A DNA stretch of 64,000 nt from Kribbella italica (GCF_014205135.1 NZ_JACHMY010000001.1:6324001-6388000), one strand, 5' to 3'. Shown: positions 1 through 8,956, counted from the stretch's first letter. Notes: a model not told the origin generated them from the sequence alone. Translations and numbers: made by a program.

Positions 1-71
1 GCCAGGTCTCCGGCGTCGTCCCGGTCAACCGTCGCGGCGCGACCGCGGCGGAGAGGCTCGCGCACCGGTAG
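1..71 (+). CDS. 3' end of an upstream gene (partial, unidentified)
   Basis: An open frame enters from the left edge and ends at a TAG at 69-71; its visible C-terminus reads QVSGVVPVNRRGATAAERLAHR. Third positions are G/C rich, which supports coding. Only about 23 codons are present, so I cannot assign a family. It ends 15 bases before the GTG of the following transporter on the same strand and could be co-transcribed with it. Confidence 0.4.
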   Translation, partial: QVSGVVPVNRRGATAAERLAHR

Positions 72-86
72 AACTACAGTGCAGGC

Positions 87-1424
87 GTGCAGTTCATCCG
101 GGATCTGGGCAGGCTGCTGCGGCGGGGTGACTTCCGGCGGTTGTTCGCCGTCCGGCTCAGCTCGCAGTTCGGCGACGGCGTGTTCCAGGTCGCGCTCGCG
201 TCGTACGTGCTGTTCTCGCCCGAACGCGCGCCGGACGCGGCGGCGATCGCGGGCCTGTTCGCGGTGGCCCTGCTGCCCTACTCGGTCCTCGGGCCGTTCA
301 CCGGCGTCCTGCTGGATCGGTGGTCACGGCGGCAGATCCTCTTCGGCGCGAACGTCACCCGCGCCGCTCTGGTCCTCGTCGTCGGCGCGATCGTTGCGGT
401 CGGCAACGCGGGCGTGCCGTTCTACCTGGCCGTCCTGCTGACGCTGGGCGTCAACCGGTTCCTGCTGTCCGGGCTCTCGGCCGGGCTCCCCCACGTGGTC
501 GACGCCGACGAGCTGGTGATGGCCAACGCGGTCACGCCCACCTCCGGTACGGCGTCCTTCCTGATCGGCGGTGGCGCCGGCGCGGGCGTGAAGCTGCTGC
601 TCGACTCCGACCTGGCCGTGCTCGGTACGACGTCCGCCGTGTATCTCGCCGCGGCGCTGCTCGCGTTGCGGCTCGGCCGCAACCAGCTCGGCCCCGAGCT
701 CAGCGGCGACGAGCCCGGTGTGGTCGAGGCCGTCCGCAGTATCGCCAGGGGTCTGGTCGACGGCGGCAAGCACCTGCGCGAACGCCGGCAGGCCGCGCTC
801 GGCCTGGCCGCGATCGGGTCGCTGCGCTTCTTCTTCGGGCTCGTCACGGTCGCGATGATCCTGCTCTACCGCAACGAGTTCTACGGTCCCGACCAGCTCG
901 ACCAGGCGTTCGGCGCGCTCGCGCTGGCGACCGGGTCCGTCGGCGCCGGGCTGTTCCTCGCTGCCCTGGTCACGCCGTGGGCGACTCGGGTGATGACGTT
1001 GCGCCGTTGGATCACTGTGCTGTTCGTCGCCGCCGCGGTGGTCACCGCGTTCCCCGGCGGGCTCTACACGCAGCCGGCGATCGTGGTCGCCGGGTTCCTC
1101 ACCGGGTTCTGCGCACAGGGCGTGAAGATCAGCGTCGACACCCTCGTGCAGACGCAGGTCGACGATGTCTACCGCGGGCGCGTGTTCTCGCTGTACGACA
1201 TGATCTTCAACGTCGGGCAGGTGTCAGCGGCCGCGCTCGGCGCGCTGATCCTGCCCGACGACGGGAAGTCGTACCCGGTGCTGTTCTTCATCGTGCTCGG
1301 CTTCCTGGTGAGCGCCTTCGGCTACGCCCGGCTAAGCGCCCCGCAGCGCGGTGATCGGCTCGATGGCGGAGGCCTTCCAGGCCGGGTAGGTGCCGGCGAG
1401 CAGCCCGATCAGGGCGCCCAGTAG
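87..1424 (+). CDS. MFS transporter
   Basis: A 445-residue polytopic membrane protein of the major facilitator superfamily, probably a drug or metabolite exporter. Many hydrophobic segments alternate with short charged loops. The N-terminus (GDFRRLFAVRLSSQFGDGVF) and the loop with LLDRWSRRQILFGANV resemble motif A of MFS efflux proteins, with a second half beginning after residue 230. The GTG at 87 is chosen because the ordered MFS sequence begins right there. The last ~30 residues (after GYARL) are hydrophilic and lie in a 93-base overlap with the convergent permease gene, so the tail is probably not functionally important. Substrate cannot be inferred. Confidence 0.85.
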   Translation: MQFIRDLGRLLRRGDFRRLFAVRLSSQFGDGVFQVALASYVLFSPERAPDAAAIAGLFAVALLPYSVLGPFTGVLLDRWSRRQILFGANVTRAALVLVVGAIVAVGNAGVPFYLAVLLTLGVNRFLLSGLSAGLPHVVDADELVMANAVTPTSGTASFLIGGGAGAGVKLLLDSDLAVLGTTSAVYLAAALLALRLGRNQLGPELSGDEPGVVEAVRSIARGLVDGGKHLRERRQAALGLAAIGSLRFFFGLVTVAMILLYRNEFYGPDQLDQAFGALALATGSVGAGLFLAALVTPWATRVMTLRRWITVLFVAAAVVTAFPGGLYTQPAIVVAGFLTGFCAQGVKISVDTLVQTQVDDVYRGRVFSLYDMIFNVGQVSAAALGALILPDDGKSYPVLFFIVLGFLVSAFGYARLSAPQRGDRLDGGGLPGRVGAGEQPDQGAQ

Positions 1425-2612
1425 CGGCGATCCGAGCGCCAGCGACGTACTGAGGATCGGTGTCCAGTCCCGGCCCCACGAGACGCCGATCGTGAGCAGT
1501 ACGCCGACCGCCGTACCGAGCAGGCCGCCGAGGAAGCCGACGATCACGCTCTCGACCAGGAACTGCCCGGCCACGTGTCTTCGCGCGGCGCCGAGGGCGC
1601 GGCGCAGGCCGATCTCGGAGACGCGTTCGAGCACCGAGAGCAGCGTGACGTTCGCGATGCCGAGGCCGCCGACGAGCAGAGCGACCGCGCCGAGCAGCAG
1701 GAACAGGGCGTTCAGGTCGGACTCGACGCCCTTGCGGACGCCGCCCTGGACCGGCGGGGCGTCGACCTTGAGCGCGCTCGGGTTGTTCGGGTCGATGGCG
1801 ACGGGGGCCTGACCGGCGATCAGCTGGGCCGCGCCGACCTGGGTCTTGATCTCCAGCGCGTCCGGAGACTCCAGGTCGTACGCCGTCTTCGCCGCGCCGT
1901 TCGGCATGATCACGCCGTCGAGCAGCTCGGCCCGGCCGGAGACGCCGTCCAGGATGCCGATCACGGTGTACGCCTGGTCGCCGATGAACACGGCCGGCTG
2001 GGAGTCGACCCGGTTGATACCGAGCTTCTCGGCGGCATGCTTGCCGAGGACAACGACCTTGTCGGCGCGGGTGTCGTGGCCGGCGTCGAAGAACCTTCCG
2101 GTGCGGAGCTGGGATCGCACGGCGTCGAAGAGCCCGGCGGATCCGGCCATCACCTGCAGGGCATAGCCGTCCTTGCCGATGCCCGCGACGCTGCGCACCA
2201 GGTCGTCACCGACGTCGAGCATGCTGAACAGGCCTGCTGCTTCTACGCCGTTGAGTCGCTTGATCCGCTCTGGTGCGTCCCAGGGCAGTTGGGTTGCTGC
2301 TTCACCTTCGGCTTTGTCGTCGGGCTGTACGACGACGCGGGTGGCGGCCGCGAGGTCGAAGCGCTGGGTGATCTGGCCGGCTGCTGTCTGGCCGAGGCCT
2401 ACGGTCCCCACGAGGGCAGCGATTCCAAGGACAGTGCCGAGAGTGGTGAGGACCAGACGAGTCGGACGAGCGGAAACACCTGCCAATGCTTCATCCAACA
2501 GATCTCTGAGAGCAGGACCTCCGGTCAGGCGCTTCTTTCTCCTTCTCAATCTTTTCCGGGAAGTGGACGGCCCGCCGGCGGGATCCGGGGGGCCGGTTCT
2601 GGGGGTTACCAC
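1332..2612 (-). CDS. ABC transporter permease, MacB/FtsX type
   Basis: A 426-residue permease with the MacB-like layout: a basic cytoplasmic N-terminus, one membrane segment near residues 55-80 (LVLTTLGTVLGIAALVGTVG), a large extracytoplasmic MacB-PCD-type domain, and three C-terminal membrane segments of the FtsX domain, including the typical GLRRALGAARRHV loop. Such permeases act as mechanotransmitters in tripartite or lipoprotein-linked export rather than as classical importers. The GTG start overlaps the end of the ATPase gene by 7 bases, so the two are translationally coupled. It is the last gene of the lipoprotein-adaptor-ATPase-permease operon. The 3' end overlaps the convergent MFS gene by 93 bases. 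Confidence 0.9.
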   Translation of the reverse strand: MVTPRTGPPDPAGGPSTSRKRLRRRKKRLTGGPALRDLLDEALAGVSARPTRLVLTTLGTVLGIAALVGTVGLGQTAAGQITQRFDLAAATRVVVQPDDKAEGEAATQLPWDAPERIKRLNGVEAAGLFSMLDVGDDLVRSVAGIGKDGYALQVMAGSAGLFDAVRSQLRTGRFFDAGHDTRADKVVVLGKHAAEKLGINRVDSQPAVFIGDQAYTVIGILDGVSGRAELLDGVIMPNGAAKTAYDLESPDALEIKTQVGAAQLIAGQAPVAIDPNNPSALKVDAPPVQGGVRKGVESDLNALFLLLGAVALLVGGLGIANVTLLSVLERVSEIGLRRALGAARRHVAGQFLVESVIVGFLGGLLGTAVGVLLTIGVSWGRDWTPILSTSLALGSPLLGALIGLLAGTYPAWKASAIEPITALRGA

Positions 2613-3298
2613 TGGAGGGTTCCGTCGACGATGCGGACCTGGCGCTGGGCGCGTCGGCTGACGTGGTCGTCGTGGGTGATGACGGCGAGCGTCATGCCCT
2701 CGGCGTGCAGTTCGTCGAAGACCTCGAGGATCGCTTCCGCGTTGGCGGTGTCGAGGTTTCCGGTCGGCTCGTCGGCGAGCAAGAGGCTCGGCTCGGCGAC
2801 CAGGGCGCGGGCGATCGCGACGCGCTGGCGTTCTCCACCCGAGAGCGTGCGCGGGCCGAACTCCATCCGGTGCGCGAGCCCGACGCGTTCCAGGGCGACG
2901 CGGGCGCGGGCCATCCGTTCGCGGCGCGGCACCCCGACGTACACCATCGAGAGCGCGACGTTCTCCAGCACGGTCCGGTGGTCGAGCAGGTGGAAGGACT
3001 GGAAGACGAAGCCGATCCGTTCCCCACGGAGGACAGCGCGCCGGCGTTCGCGCAGGCTGGACGTGTCCACCCCGTCGAGCCGGTAGACCCCGTCGCTCGG
3101 GTTGTCGAGCAGACCCAGCAGATGAAGGAGGGTCGACTTGCCGGAGCCGGAAGGCCCGACGATCGACAGATACTCTCCCTCGCGAATCGTCAGGTCGATC
3201 CCTTTGATCGCCCGCACCTCCGGCGGCCCGGGAAAGAAGCGGCGGACCCCGATCATTTCCACCACCGGAGCAGGGAGTGCGACCGCCGTGGCCGTCAT
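2606..3298 (-). CDS. ABC transporter ATP-binding protein, MacB/LolD type
   Basis: A 230-residue ATPase with all ABC motifs: Walker A GPSGSGKST near residue 50, Q-loop in FVFQSFHLL, signature LSGGERQRVAIARAL, Walker B LLLADEPTGNLD, and the switch histidine in ITHDDHV. The GNLD ending and the order FQSFHLLDHRTVLENV place it in the LolD/MacB subclass that powers FtsX-type permeases. It overlaps the adaptor gene upstream by 4 bases (ATGA) and the permease downstream by 7 bases. It supplies the energy for the envelope export complex encoded by this operon. Confidence 0.95.
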   Translation of the reverse strand: MTATAVALPAPVVEMIGVRRFFPGPPEVRAIKGIDLTIREGEYLSIVGPSGSGKSTLLHLLGLLDNPSDGVYRLDGVDTSSLRERRRAVLRGERIGFVFQSFHLLDHRTVLENVALSMVYVGVPRRERMARARVALERVGLAHRMEFGPRTLSGGERQRVAIARALVAEPSLLLADEPTGNLDTANAEAILEVFDELHAEGMTLAVITHDDHVSRRAQRQVRIVDGTLQW

Positions 3299-4593
3299 GT
3301 GCCCACCACCACTTGGTCGCCTTCGGTCAGCTTGGCGTCGCCGGTCGCGGTGACCTCGGCGAACCCGTCCGCCGACAGCCCGACCTTGACCGGGATCAGC
3401 CCGACCTTCCCGTCGCGCAGCACCTCGACCCGCGACGAGCCGTCCGACCCGGCCGACAGCGCGGCCACCGGTACGGCGAGCACCTTGCCCTTCGTGCTCT
3501 TCACCGGGATCGTCACCCGCACGTTCGCCTCCCGCAGCCGTTCCAGCTGCGCCGCGGTCAGCGACTTCGGCGCCACCACCACGTCGTACTGGTCGGCGTT
3601 GCGACTGATCCGCCGGACGGTCGCGGCGATGATCGTGCCGTCGCCGAGATCGAAGCTCGCGGCCATCCCGGTCTTCAGCTGCTCCTTGGTCTGCGCGTCG
3701 ACCTTCACCGTGACCACCAAGGACGCGCCGCTGACCGACATCACCACGCCGTTGACCACACCGCCGCGCTCGACCTTCACGTCGTCGACCCGGCGCGGCA
3801 GCGACTTCACGAACACCACCTCGGAGACCGGCAACGGCGTACCGGCCTTGAACTCCGCGTCCTCGAGCTCGTCCCGCGCGTCGTCGAGGTTCTCCGCGGC
3901 GTCGTCGACCTGGCCCTGCTCGACCGTGAAGTCCTTCTTCCCAGGGGTCGCCTTGGCCTGTTTCAGCGCGGCCTGAGCCTGCCGGAGCGCGTTCTTCGCC
4001 TGATCGACCGCCTTGTCGGCGCCGTCGACGGCCTGGGTCAGCTGCTCCTCGGCCTCCGGCGCCTCGTACCCGGCCGCTTCGTACAGCTGCTCGACCGCGT
4101 TCGCCGTACCGCTGTCGTACTTCGCGTCGACCGTGCCCGGGTCGAACCCGAGCCGGTCCAGCGTCTGCTCCAGCTGGAGCACGTCCGGCCCACGGCTGCC
4201 CGGACTGAGCGTCCGGTACATCGGCAGGACGCCGGCCAGCCCGATCACCGGCCGCCCGGCGATCTCCAGCAGCACCTTGCCCTCCTTGATCGTCGAGCCG
4301 ACGGCCGGCACCTTGCCGGTCACCACCGCGGGCGTCTTCAGCCCGCTGGTCTCGACCCGGACGTTCACCGCGCCGTCGAACGACGTGTCGCCGCGGCCCA
4401 CCACCTTGCTCGCCAGCGCCTTCTTCTCCACCGGTACCGTGATCTGGGACGCCTTCGGCGGCGCGGTCTTCGCGGCCGCGTCCTCCGGCGACTGGATCCG
4501 GCTACCGGCGGCGACGCCGACCCCGAGCGACATCGCCGCCACCGTGGACACTCCGACCAGGACCCGCCGTCGCGACTTGGGTGACGTGCTCAC
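3295..4593 (-). CDS. membrane-fusion/adaptor protein with peptidoglycan-binding domain
   Basis: A 432-residue protein with a TAT-like or single-anchor N-terminus (KSRRRVLVGVSTVAAMSLG), then an HlyD/RND-adaptor fold. A barrel-sandwich hybrid half at about residues 70-120 is followed by a PG_binding_1-like segment (GSRGPDVLQLEQTLDRLGFD) and a long Ala/Gln/Lys/Asp-rich coiled coil at about 175-245. The second barrel half and C-terminal barrel follow. The peptidoglycan-binding insert is typical of Gram-positive adaptors that replace the outer-membrane contact by cell-wall contact. It overlaps neighbours by 4 bases on both sides, so it belongs to the same complex as the ATPase and permease. Confidence 0.85.
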   Translation of the reverse strand: MSTSPKSRRRVLVGVSTVAAMSLGVGVAAGSRIQSPEDAAAKTAPPKASQITVPVEKKALASKVVGRGDTSFDGAVNVRVETSGLKTPAVVTGKVPAVGSTIKEGKVLLEIAGRPVIGLAGVLPMYRTLSPGSRGPDVLQLEQTLDRLGFDPGTVDAKYDSGTANAVEQLYEAAGYEAPEAEEQLTQAVDGADKAVDQAKNALRQAQAALKQAKATPGKKDFTVEQGQVDDAAENLDDARDELEDAEFKAGTPLPVSEVVFVKSLPRRVDDVKVERGGVVNGVVMSVSGASLVVTVKVDAQTKEQLKTGMAASFDLGDGTIIAATVRRISRNADQYDVVVAPKSLTAAQLERLREANVRVTIPVKSTKGKVLAVPVAALSAGSDGSSRVEVLRDGKVGLIPVKVGLSADGFAEVTATGDAKLTEGDQVVVGT

Positions 4594-5648
4594 CGCTCGG
4601 CCATCGTGTCGCGGTACTGCTCGAGCTCGGTCTTGTGCTGCGCGACGAACTCCTTCTCGTGCTCGGTACTGGCTTCCTTGTACTTCGCGTCGTACGTCGT
4701 GGCCTTGCAGCCCTGATCGGCCTTGGCCAGCTCGATCTCGAACTTGCGCAGCTCGGCCAGCTTGGCCGCGTCGACCTTGTCCAGCGACGGAGCGCCGATG
4801 ACGACCGACGGGCCGCCCTTCTGCGGCTGGTTCTTCTTCGCGCCGGTCAGCTCGTCGAGCTTGCTCGAGACCTGGTTGCGGGCGTCGTCGATCTTCTGGA
4901 ACCCGGCGTGGCCGGCGTCGGCCATGCAGTCGGTCCAGGCGCTGGTCGCGTCGACGACGCGCTGGTCGCTGTCGACCCGCTTGCGCAGCGCCTCCAGGTC
5001 CTTGAACAGCGAGTCGAACTTGCTGAAGTCGGCCATCCTGTCCTCGCCGCTACCGAAGACCTCCTCCCCGGCCTTGCCGCGGCAGCCCATGTCCTTGGCC
5101 GCCGGGCGCTTGCCGTCGGCCGGGACCGCCTGGACCATGCCGCCACTGGTCGCCAGCTCGCCGTTCAGCGCCTTGTCGTAGGCCTTCTGGGCGTTCGGCG
5201 ACAGCGCCTTGCGGATCTTGGCGTTCGGGTCGGTCTCCTCGCCGTCCGGCTTGGCCCAGTCGATCGTGCTGATCCCGTAGCCGTACTGCTCGGCGAACTT
5301 GTCCGGCGGCAGGTTGAAGGCGTCGTTGAACTTGGACTTCTCGTTCGACTCCGGCGGCACCGCGACGTACTCGAAGCCGGCCGTCTTCATGCAGGCCGCG
5401 ATGGAGTCCTCCATCTTGCGCTGCTTGGCCAGCTGCTCCTCGCTCGACTCGCCACCGCCGCCGGCCCGGGTGACTCGCATCATCCCGCCGGCACCGCCGC
5501 TGCTGAATCCTTCGCCCATGTACTCCGCGAGCGGGCTCTTGTCGTCGCTCTCGACCGGTGTCTTGTCCGCACCCGGGGAGTTGACCGCCCCGCAGCCGGC
5601 CAGGGCCAGGACGGCGATCAACGAGAGTGCTGTGCGTGAGTTCTTCAT
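4590..5648 (-). CDS. lipoprotein, first gene of the export operon
   Basis: The ATG at 5648 gives a clear lipoprotein signal: MKNSR, a hydrophobic core, then lipobox LAGC with Cys19 as the acylation site. A longer reading to 5702 would bury the signal and is rejected. The mature ~334-residue protein is hydrophilic and Asp/Lys rich with no family I recognise. It contains two units of the type Cys-Met-x-x-Ala-Gly (CMKTAGFEY around residue 86 and CMADAGHAGF in the middle) that resemble units in the ectodomain of the neighbouring histidine kinase. It overlaps the adaptor gene by 4 bases. Likely role: substrate-binding or sensing partner of the export complex. Confidence 0.8.
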   Translation of the reverse strand: MKNSRTALSLIAVLALAGCGAVNSPGADKTPVESDDKSPLAEYMGEGFSSGGAGGMMRVTRAGGGGESSEEQLAKQRKMEDSIAACMKTAGFEYVAVPPESNEKSKFNDAFNLPPDKFAEQYGYGISTIDWAKPDGEETDPNAKIRKALSPNAQKAYDKALNGELATSGGMVQAVPADGKRPAAKDMGCRGKAGEEVFGSGEDRMADFSKFDSLFKDLEALRKRVDSDQRVVDATSAWTDCMADAGHAGFQKIDDARNQVSSKLDELTGAKKNQPQKGGPSVVIGAPSLDKVDAAKLAELRKFEIELAKADQGCKATTYDAKYKEASTEHEKEFVAQHKTELEQYRDTMAER

Positions 5649-5673
5649 GGCAGCGAGAGTGGCCGGGCGGCGA

Positions 5674-5693
5674 TGAAGAACCTGTGAAGGACC
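5674..5693 (-). promoter_or_regulatory. candidate response-regulator box (direct repeat)
   Basis: TGAAGAACC (5674-5682) and TGAAGGACC (5685-5693) form a direct repeat with 11-base spacing, i.e. one helical turn, as expected for a dimer of an OmpR-type regulator. It lies 26 bases upstream of the lipoprotein start, in the divergent spacer shared with the response-regulator gene. The link to that regulator is inference from position. Confidence 0.4.
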
Positions 5694-5760
5694 GATCAGC
5701 ACTCGATGCTCTCAGCCGATCTTCATCGGATTCTCATGATGATCAGTCATCGTCGAGACC

Positions 5761-6474
5761 ATGCCAGCCCGGATTCTTGTCGCCGAGGACGACCGGAAGC
5801 AGGCGGAACTGATCCGGCGCTACCTCGAGCGCGAGGGTCACCTGACGGTCGTGGTGCACGACGGGCGGGCGGCCATCGACGAGGCGCGCCGGCGCAGCCC
5901 CGACCTGCTCGTGCTCGACGTGATGATGCCGAAGGTCGACGGCCTCGACGTCTGCCGCGTCCTCCGGGCCGACCAGGGCGGCGGCGCCGACGTACCGATC
6001 ATCATGCTCACCGCGCGCTCCACCGAGGACGACCTGCTGCTGGGTCTCGACCTCGGCGCCGACGACTACCTGACCAAGCCGTACAACCCGCGCGAGCTGG
6101 TCGCCCGGGTGCGGACCGTGCTGCGGCGGACCCGGATCCGGTCCGAGGGCGAGGTCTACCGGGTCGGCGACCTCGAGATCGACCCGGTCCGGCACGAGGT
6201 CCGCCTGGCCGGCGAGCTGGTCGAGGCGACCCCGGCGGAGTTCAAGATCCTCGCCTGCCTGGCGGCGTCGCCGGGCCGGGCGTTCTCCCGGCAGCAGCTG
6301 CTGGAGCACGCGTTCGGCTTCGACCACTACGTGTTCGACCGGACCATCGACGTGCACGTGATGAACCTGCGCAAGAAGATCGAGGCCGCGCCGGGCCACC
6401 CGAAGTACCTGCGCACGGTGTACGGCGTGGGCTACAAGCTGGCCGACAAGGTGGTGTCCTCCGATGCGTCGTAG
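5761..6474 (+). CDS. OmpR-family response regulator
   Basis: A 237-residue two-component regulator. The receiver domain (1-120) has acidic residues ED at 9-11, phospho-acceptor Asp53 (LVLDVMMPKVDG), Thr in MLTAR and Lys106 (LTKPY). The winged-helix DNA-binding domain (~135-230) has the typical VEATPAEFKILACLA and FDRTIDVHVMNLRKKI segments and ends GVGYKLAD. It overlaps its histidine kinase by 11 bases. The divergent neighbour is the lipoprotein/ABC export operon, whose promoter region has a spaced direct repeat, so this operon is its most likely target. Confidence 0.95.
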   Translation: MPARILVAEDDRKQAELIRRYLEREGHLTVVVHDGRAAIDEARRRSPDLLVLDVMMPKVDGLDVCRVLRADQGGGADVPIIMLTARSTEDDLLLGLDLGADDYLTKPYNPRELVARVRTVLRRTRIRSEGEVYRVGDLEIDPVRHEVRLAGELVEATPAEFKILACLAASPGRAFSRQQLLEHAFGFDHYVFDRTIDVHVMNLRKKIEAAPGHPKYLRTVYGVGYKLADKVVSSDAS

Positions 6475-8365
6475 CGTCCTGGTCCGGTTCCTCGGGCTCT
6501 CCCTCGCGGTCGCGCTCGGCGCGGTGATCGCCACCGCCGTGATCGCGACGTACAGCACGTCCGAGCAGCTGCAGGGCGAGATCGACACGAACATCTCCCA
6601 GCTGGAGGTGGACACCCGGATCTACGCCGACCTCAGCGACTACGCCTCCGACCACGCGTCCTGGGACGGTGTGGACAAGCTGGTCCACCAACTCGCCGAC
6701 GAGACCGGGCGCCGGGTCGCGCTGACCGACGCGGACGGTTCGGCGATCGCCGACTCGGCCAAGATGCTCGGCGCCTCACCGGATCTCCCGTCGGTGCCGG
6801 CGGCAACGATCGATGCCCGCAGCCAGGGTGGTGGCGCGCTGCTCCGGGCCCAGGCGGTGGCGGGAGTCTCGGTCCGGTCGATGACGTCGGTCACGAAGCC
6901 GGTCTCGGCCGCACTCCCGGCAGGGTTCGGCCCGTACAAGTCCTGGGGCCTGACCGAGCAGGAGCAGCGCGACCGCGAGAAGCTCGCCCAGCAGGCGGCC
7001 GAGTGCTACCGCGCACAGGGCGTGAACGCGACGGTGAGCAGCGGTGGCGGCGACCTGGCTCCGCAGCTGATGGTCGAGAACGGCAAGACCCCGGACGGTG
7101 TCGCCGTGATGTCGTTCACCACGACCGACACGGAGCGGCCCGACGGGTGCGTTCCGCCGGGCCTGTACGCACCGAGCGCGAAGGCGATCCAGGTCAACGC
7201 GGACGAGGTCGAACGGGCCGTGAGCTGCCTGAAGGCGGCCGGCGAGCCGTACCAGCTGACCACCCAGGACGGGCTCGGGGCTGTCGTGCCGCTCGACCGT
7301 GAGGCTCCGGCAACGCCGGGGTTCGCCGAGTGCTCGACGACCGCGCGGTCGGAGGCGCTGGCGCCGTACGTCGCACCGACGGCCAAGCTGTACCTCGGGT
7401 CGAAGAGCACGTTCAACGTGTTCTCCGCCGAGGGGCTGCTGCGGACGGCGGCGACCGCGCTCGGCGTACTGCTGATCGCCGCGGTCGTGATGATCTTCAC
7501 CGGCCGGCGCCTGGTCCGGCCGATCCTCGCGCTGACCGGCGCCGCGCAGCGGATGACGAACGGCGACCACGCGGCGCGCGTCCCGGTGTCGGGCAAGGAC
7601 GAGGTGGCCCGGCTCGGGCACGCGTTCAACGCGATGGCCGAGTCGATCCAGCAGCACGACCACCAGCGCAAGGCCATGGTCAGCGACGTCGCGCACGAGC
7701 TGCGCACCCCGCTGGCCAACATCAAGGGCTACCTGGTCGCCTCCGAGGACGGCGTCGTACCGCTCGACCGTGAGCTGGTCACCTCGCTGCTGGAGGAGAC
7801 CGGCCTGCTCGAGCACCTGGTCGCCGACCTCCAGGACCTCGCGCTGGCCGACGCCGGCATGCTCCGGATCCACCCGGCGACGCGTGACCTGGCCGAGGTC
7901 GCCGACCAGGTCGTCGCCGCCCACCGCCCGGCCGCCGACGCGGCCGGCATCACGTTGACCGCGGCAACCAACGGCGTCGCCCCCGCGGTCGTCGACAGCG
8001 CCCGGATCCGGCAGGCCCTCGGCAACCTGGTCTCCAACGCGATCCGCTACACGCCCGACGGCGGCCGCGTCGTCGTCGGCGTCCGCCGTACGGGCGACGA
8101 CTACCTGCTCACCGTCACCGACAACGGCGCGGGTATCGCGCCCGAGCACCTCCCCCACCTGTTCGACCGCTTCTACCGCGTCGAGCACTCCCGCTCCCGC
8201 GCCACCGGCGGCAGCGGCCTCGGCCTGGCCATCACCAAACACCTGGTCGAGGCCCACCGCGGCACCATCACCGCCACCAGCCGGCCCGGCCACGGCTCCA
8301 CCTTCACCATCCGGCTCCCGGCCCGCCAGGGATCTTCCGCCGGCGGTGACGCGCTGCGACACTGA
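6464..8365 (+). CDS. sensor histidine kinase with large extracytoplasmic domain
   Basis: A 633-residue kinase. TM1 is at about 9-30 and TM2 at about 325-345, enclosing a ~290-residue external sensor domain. Then come HAMP (~345-397), HisKA with phospho-acceptor His411 (DVAHELRTPLANIKG), and HATPase_c with N box (NLVSNAIRYTP, ~520), DNGAGI (~551) and the GSGLGLAI glycine lip. The sensor domain has cysteine units ECYRAQG, SCLKAAGEPY and ECSTTAR, resembling those of the lipoprotein encoded divergently. This hints that both bind related ligands. It is translationally coupled to the response regulator, so the pair forms one system. Confidence 0.93.
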   Translation: MRRSVLVRFLGLSLAVALGAVIATAVIATYSTSEQLQGEIDTNISQLEVDTRIYADLSDYASDHASWDGVDKLVHQLADETGRRVALTDADGSAIADSAKMLGASPDLPSVPAATIDARSQGGGALLRAQAVAGVSVRSMTSVTKPVSAALPAGFGPYKSWGLTEQEQRDREKLAQQAAECYRAQGVNATVSSGGGDLAPQLMVENGKTPDGVAVMSFTTTDTERPDGCVPPGLYAPSAKAIQVNADEVERAVSCLKAAGEPYQLTTQDGLGAVVPLDREAPATPGFAECSTTARSEALAPYVAPTAKLYLGSKSTFNVFSAEGLLRTAATALGVLLIAAVVMIFTGRRLVRPILALTGAAQRMTNGDHAARVPVSGKDEVARLGHAFNAMAESIQQHDHQRKAMVSDVAHELRTPLANIKGYLVASEDGVVPLDRELVTSLLEETGLLEHLVADLQDLALADAGMLRIHPATRDLAEVADQVVAAHRPAADAAGITLTAATNGVAPAVVDSARIRQALGNLVSNAIRYTPDGGRVVVGVRRTGDDYLLTVTDNGAGIAPEHLPHLFDRFYRVEHSRSRATGGSGLGLAITKHLVEAHRGTITATSRPGHGSTFTIRLPARQGSSAGGDALRH

Positions 8366-8368
8366 GCC

Positions 8369-8956
8369 GTGAGCTATCCGCCGCCTCCGCCGCCGCTGAA
8401 CTACGCGCCGTACGGCGGGCCGCCGAAGAAGAACCGGGCCGGGCTGGTCATCGTGCTGCTGATCGGGGTGGTCGTCGCCTGCGTGGGCGCGGCCGGGTAC
8501 ATCGCGTACGACCTCGCCAGCAGTCGCGACAAGGAGCCGAAGGCAACCGAGCAGGCGGACAGCACGCCCGTCGCGCCACCATCGGTGAAGCCCACAGCGG
8601 TCAAGCCTTCGGTGGTCAAGCCGACGGTGACCAAGCCGACGGTGAAGCCGAAGCCGCCGCTGTCCAAGGCGCAGCAGGCGGCCGTGGTGGCGCGGACGTT
8701 CGTCGGGCACCTGAACGCGGACCGCCGGCAGGCCGCCGGCGCGTTGGCCTGCGCGGTGACCTTCATACCGGACCGGATCGGCACCCTGGTCGGGCCGCCG
8801 ACCCGCCTGACGATCGGCCGGGTCATCGTGACGCCGTCCGTCGTGGTGTACCAACTGGCCGGGCGCACGAAGGGCAAGCCCGCAACGGGTTCGCTGGTGA
8901 TTCAGATCGACGACAAGCCGTGCGTGCAGCTCGTTCAGGTCACGACGGTCGGCTAG
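8369..8956 (+). CDS. proline-rich single-pass membrane protein, unknown function
   Basis: A 195-residue protein beginning at a GTG 3 bases after the kinase stop, so probably the third gene of the two-component operon. The N-terminus is Pro/Tyr/Gly rich (SYPPPPPPLNY), followed by one membrane segment (~24-48, LVIVLLIGVVVACVGAAGYIA). A Lys-Pro-Thr-Val repeat linker (~70-98) leads to a small extracellular domain with two Cys (ACAVTFIPDR and KPCVQLVQV). This layout is common in actinobacterial envelope proteins, but I do not recognise a family. The last 17 bases overlap the convergent LLM gene. Confidence 0.75.
   Translation: MSYPPPPPPLNYAPYGGPPKKNRAGLVIVLLIGVVVACVGAAGYIAYDLASSRDKEPKATEQADSTPVAPPSVKPTAVKPSVVKPTVTKPTVKPKPPLSKAQQAAVVARTFVGHLNADRRQAAGALACAVTFIPDRIGTLVGPPTRLTIGRVIVTPSVVVYQLAGRTKGKPATGSLVIQIDDKPCVQLVQVTTVG

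Noticed and set aside
6776..8854. 692-codon minus-strand open frame opposite the histidine kinase
   Set aside because: Same antisense pattern; the kinase motifs on the plus strand are unambiguous.
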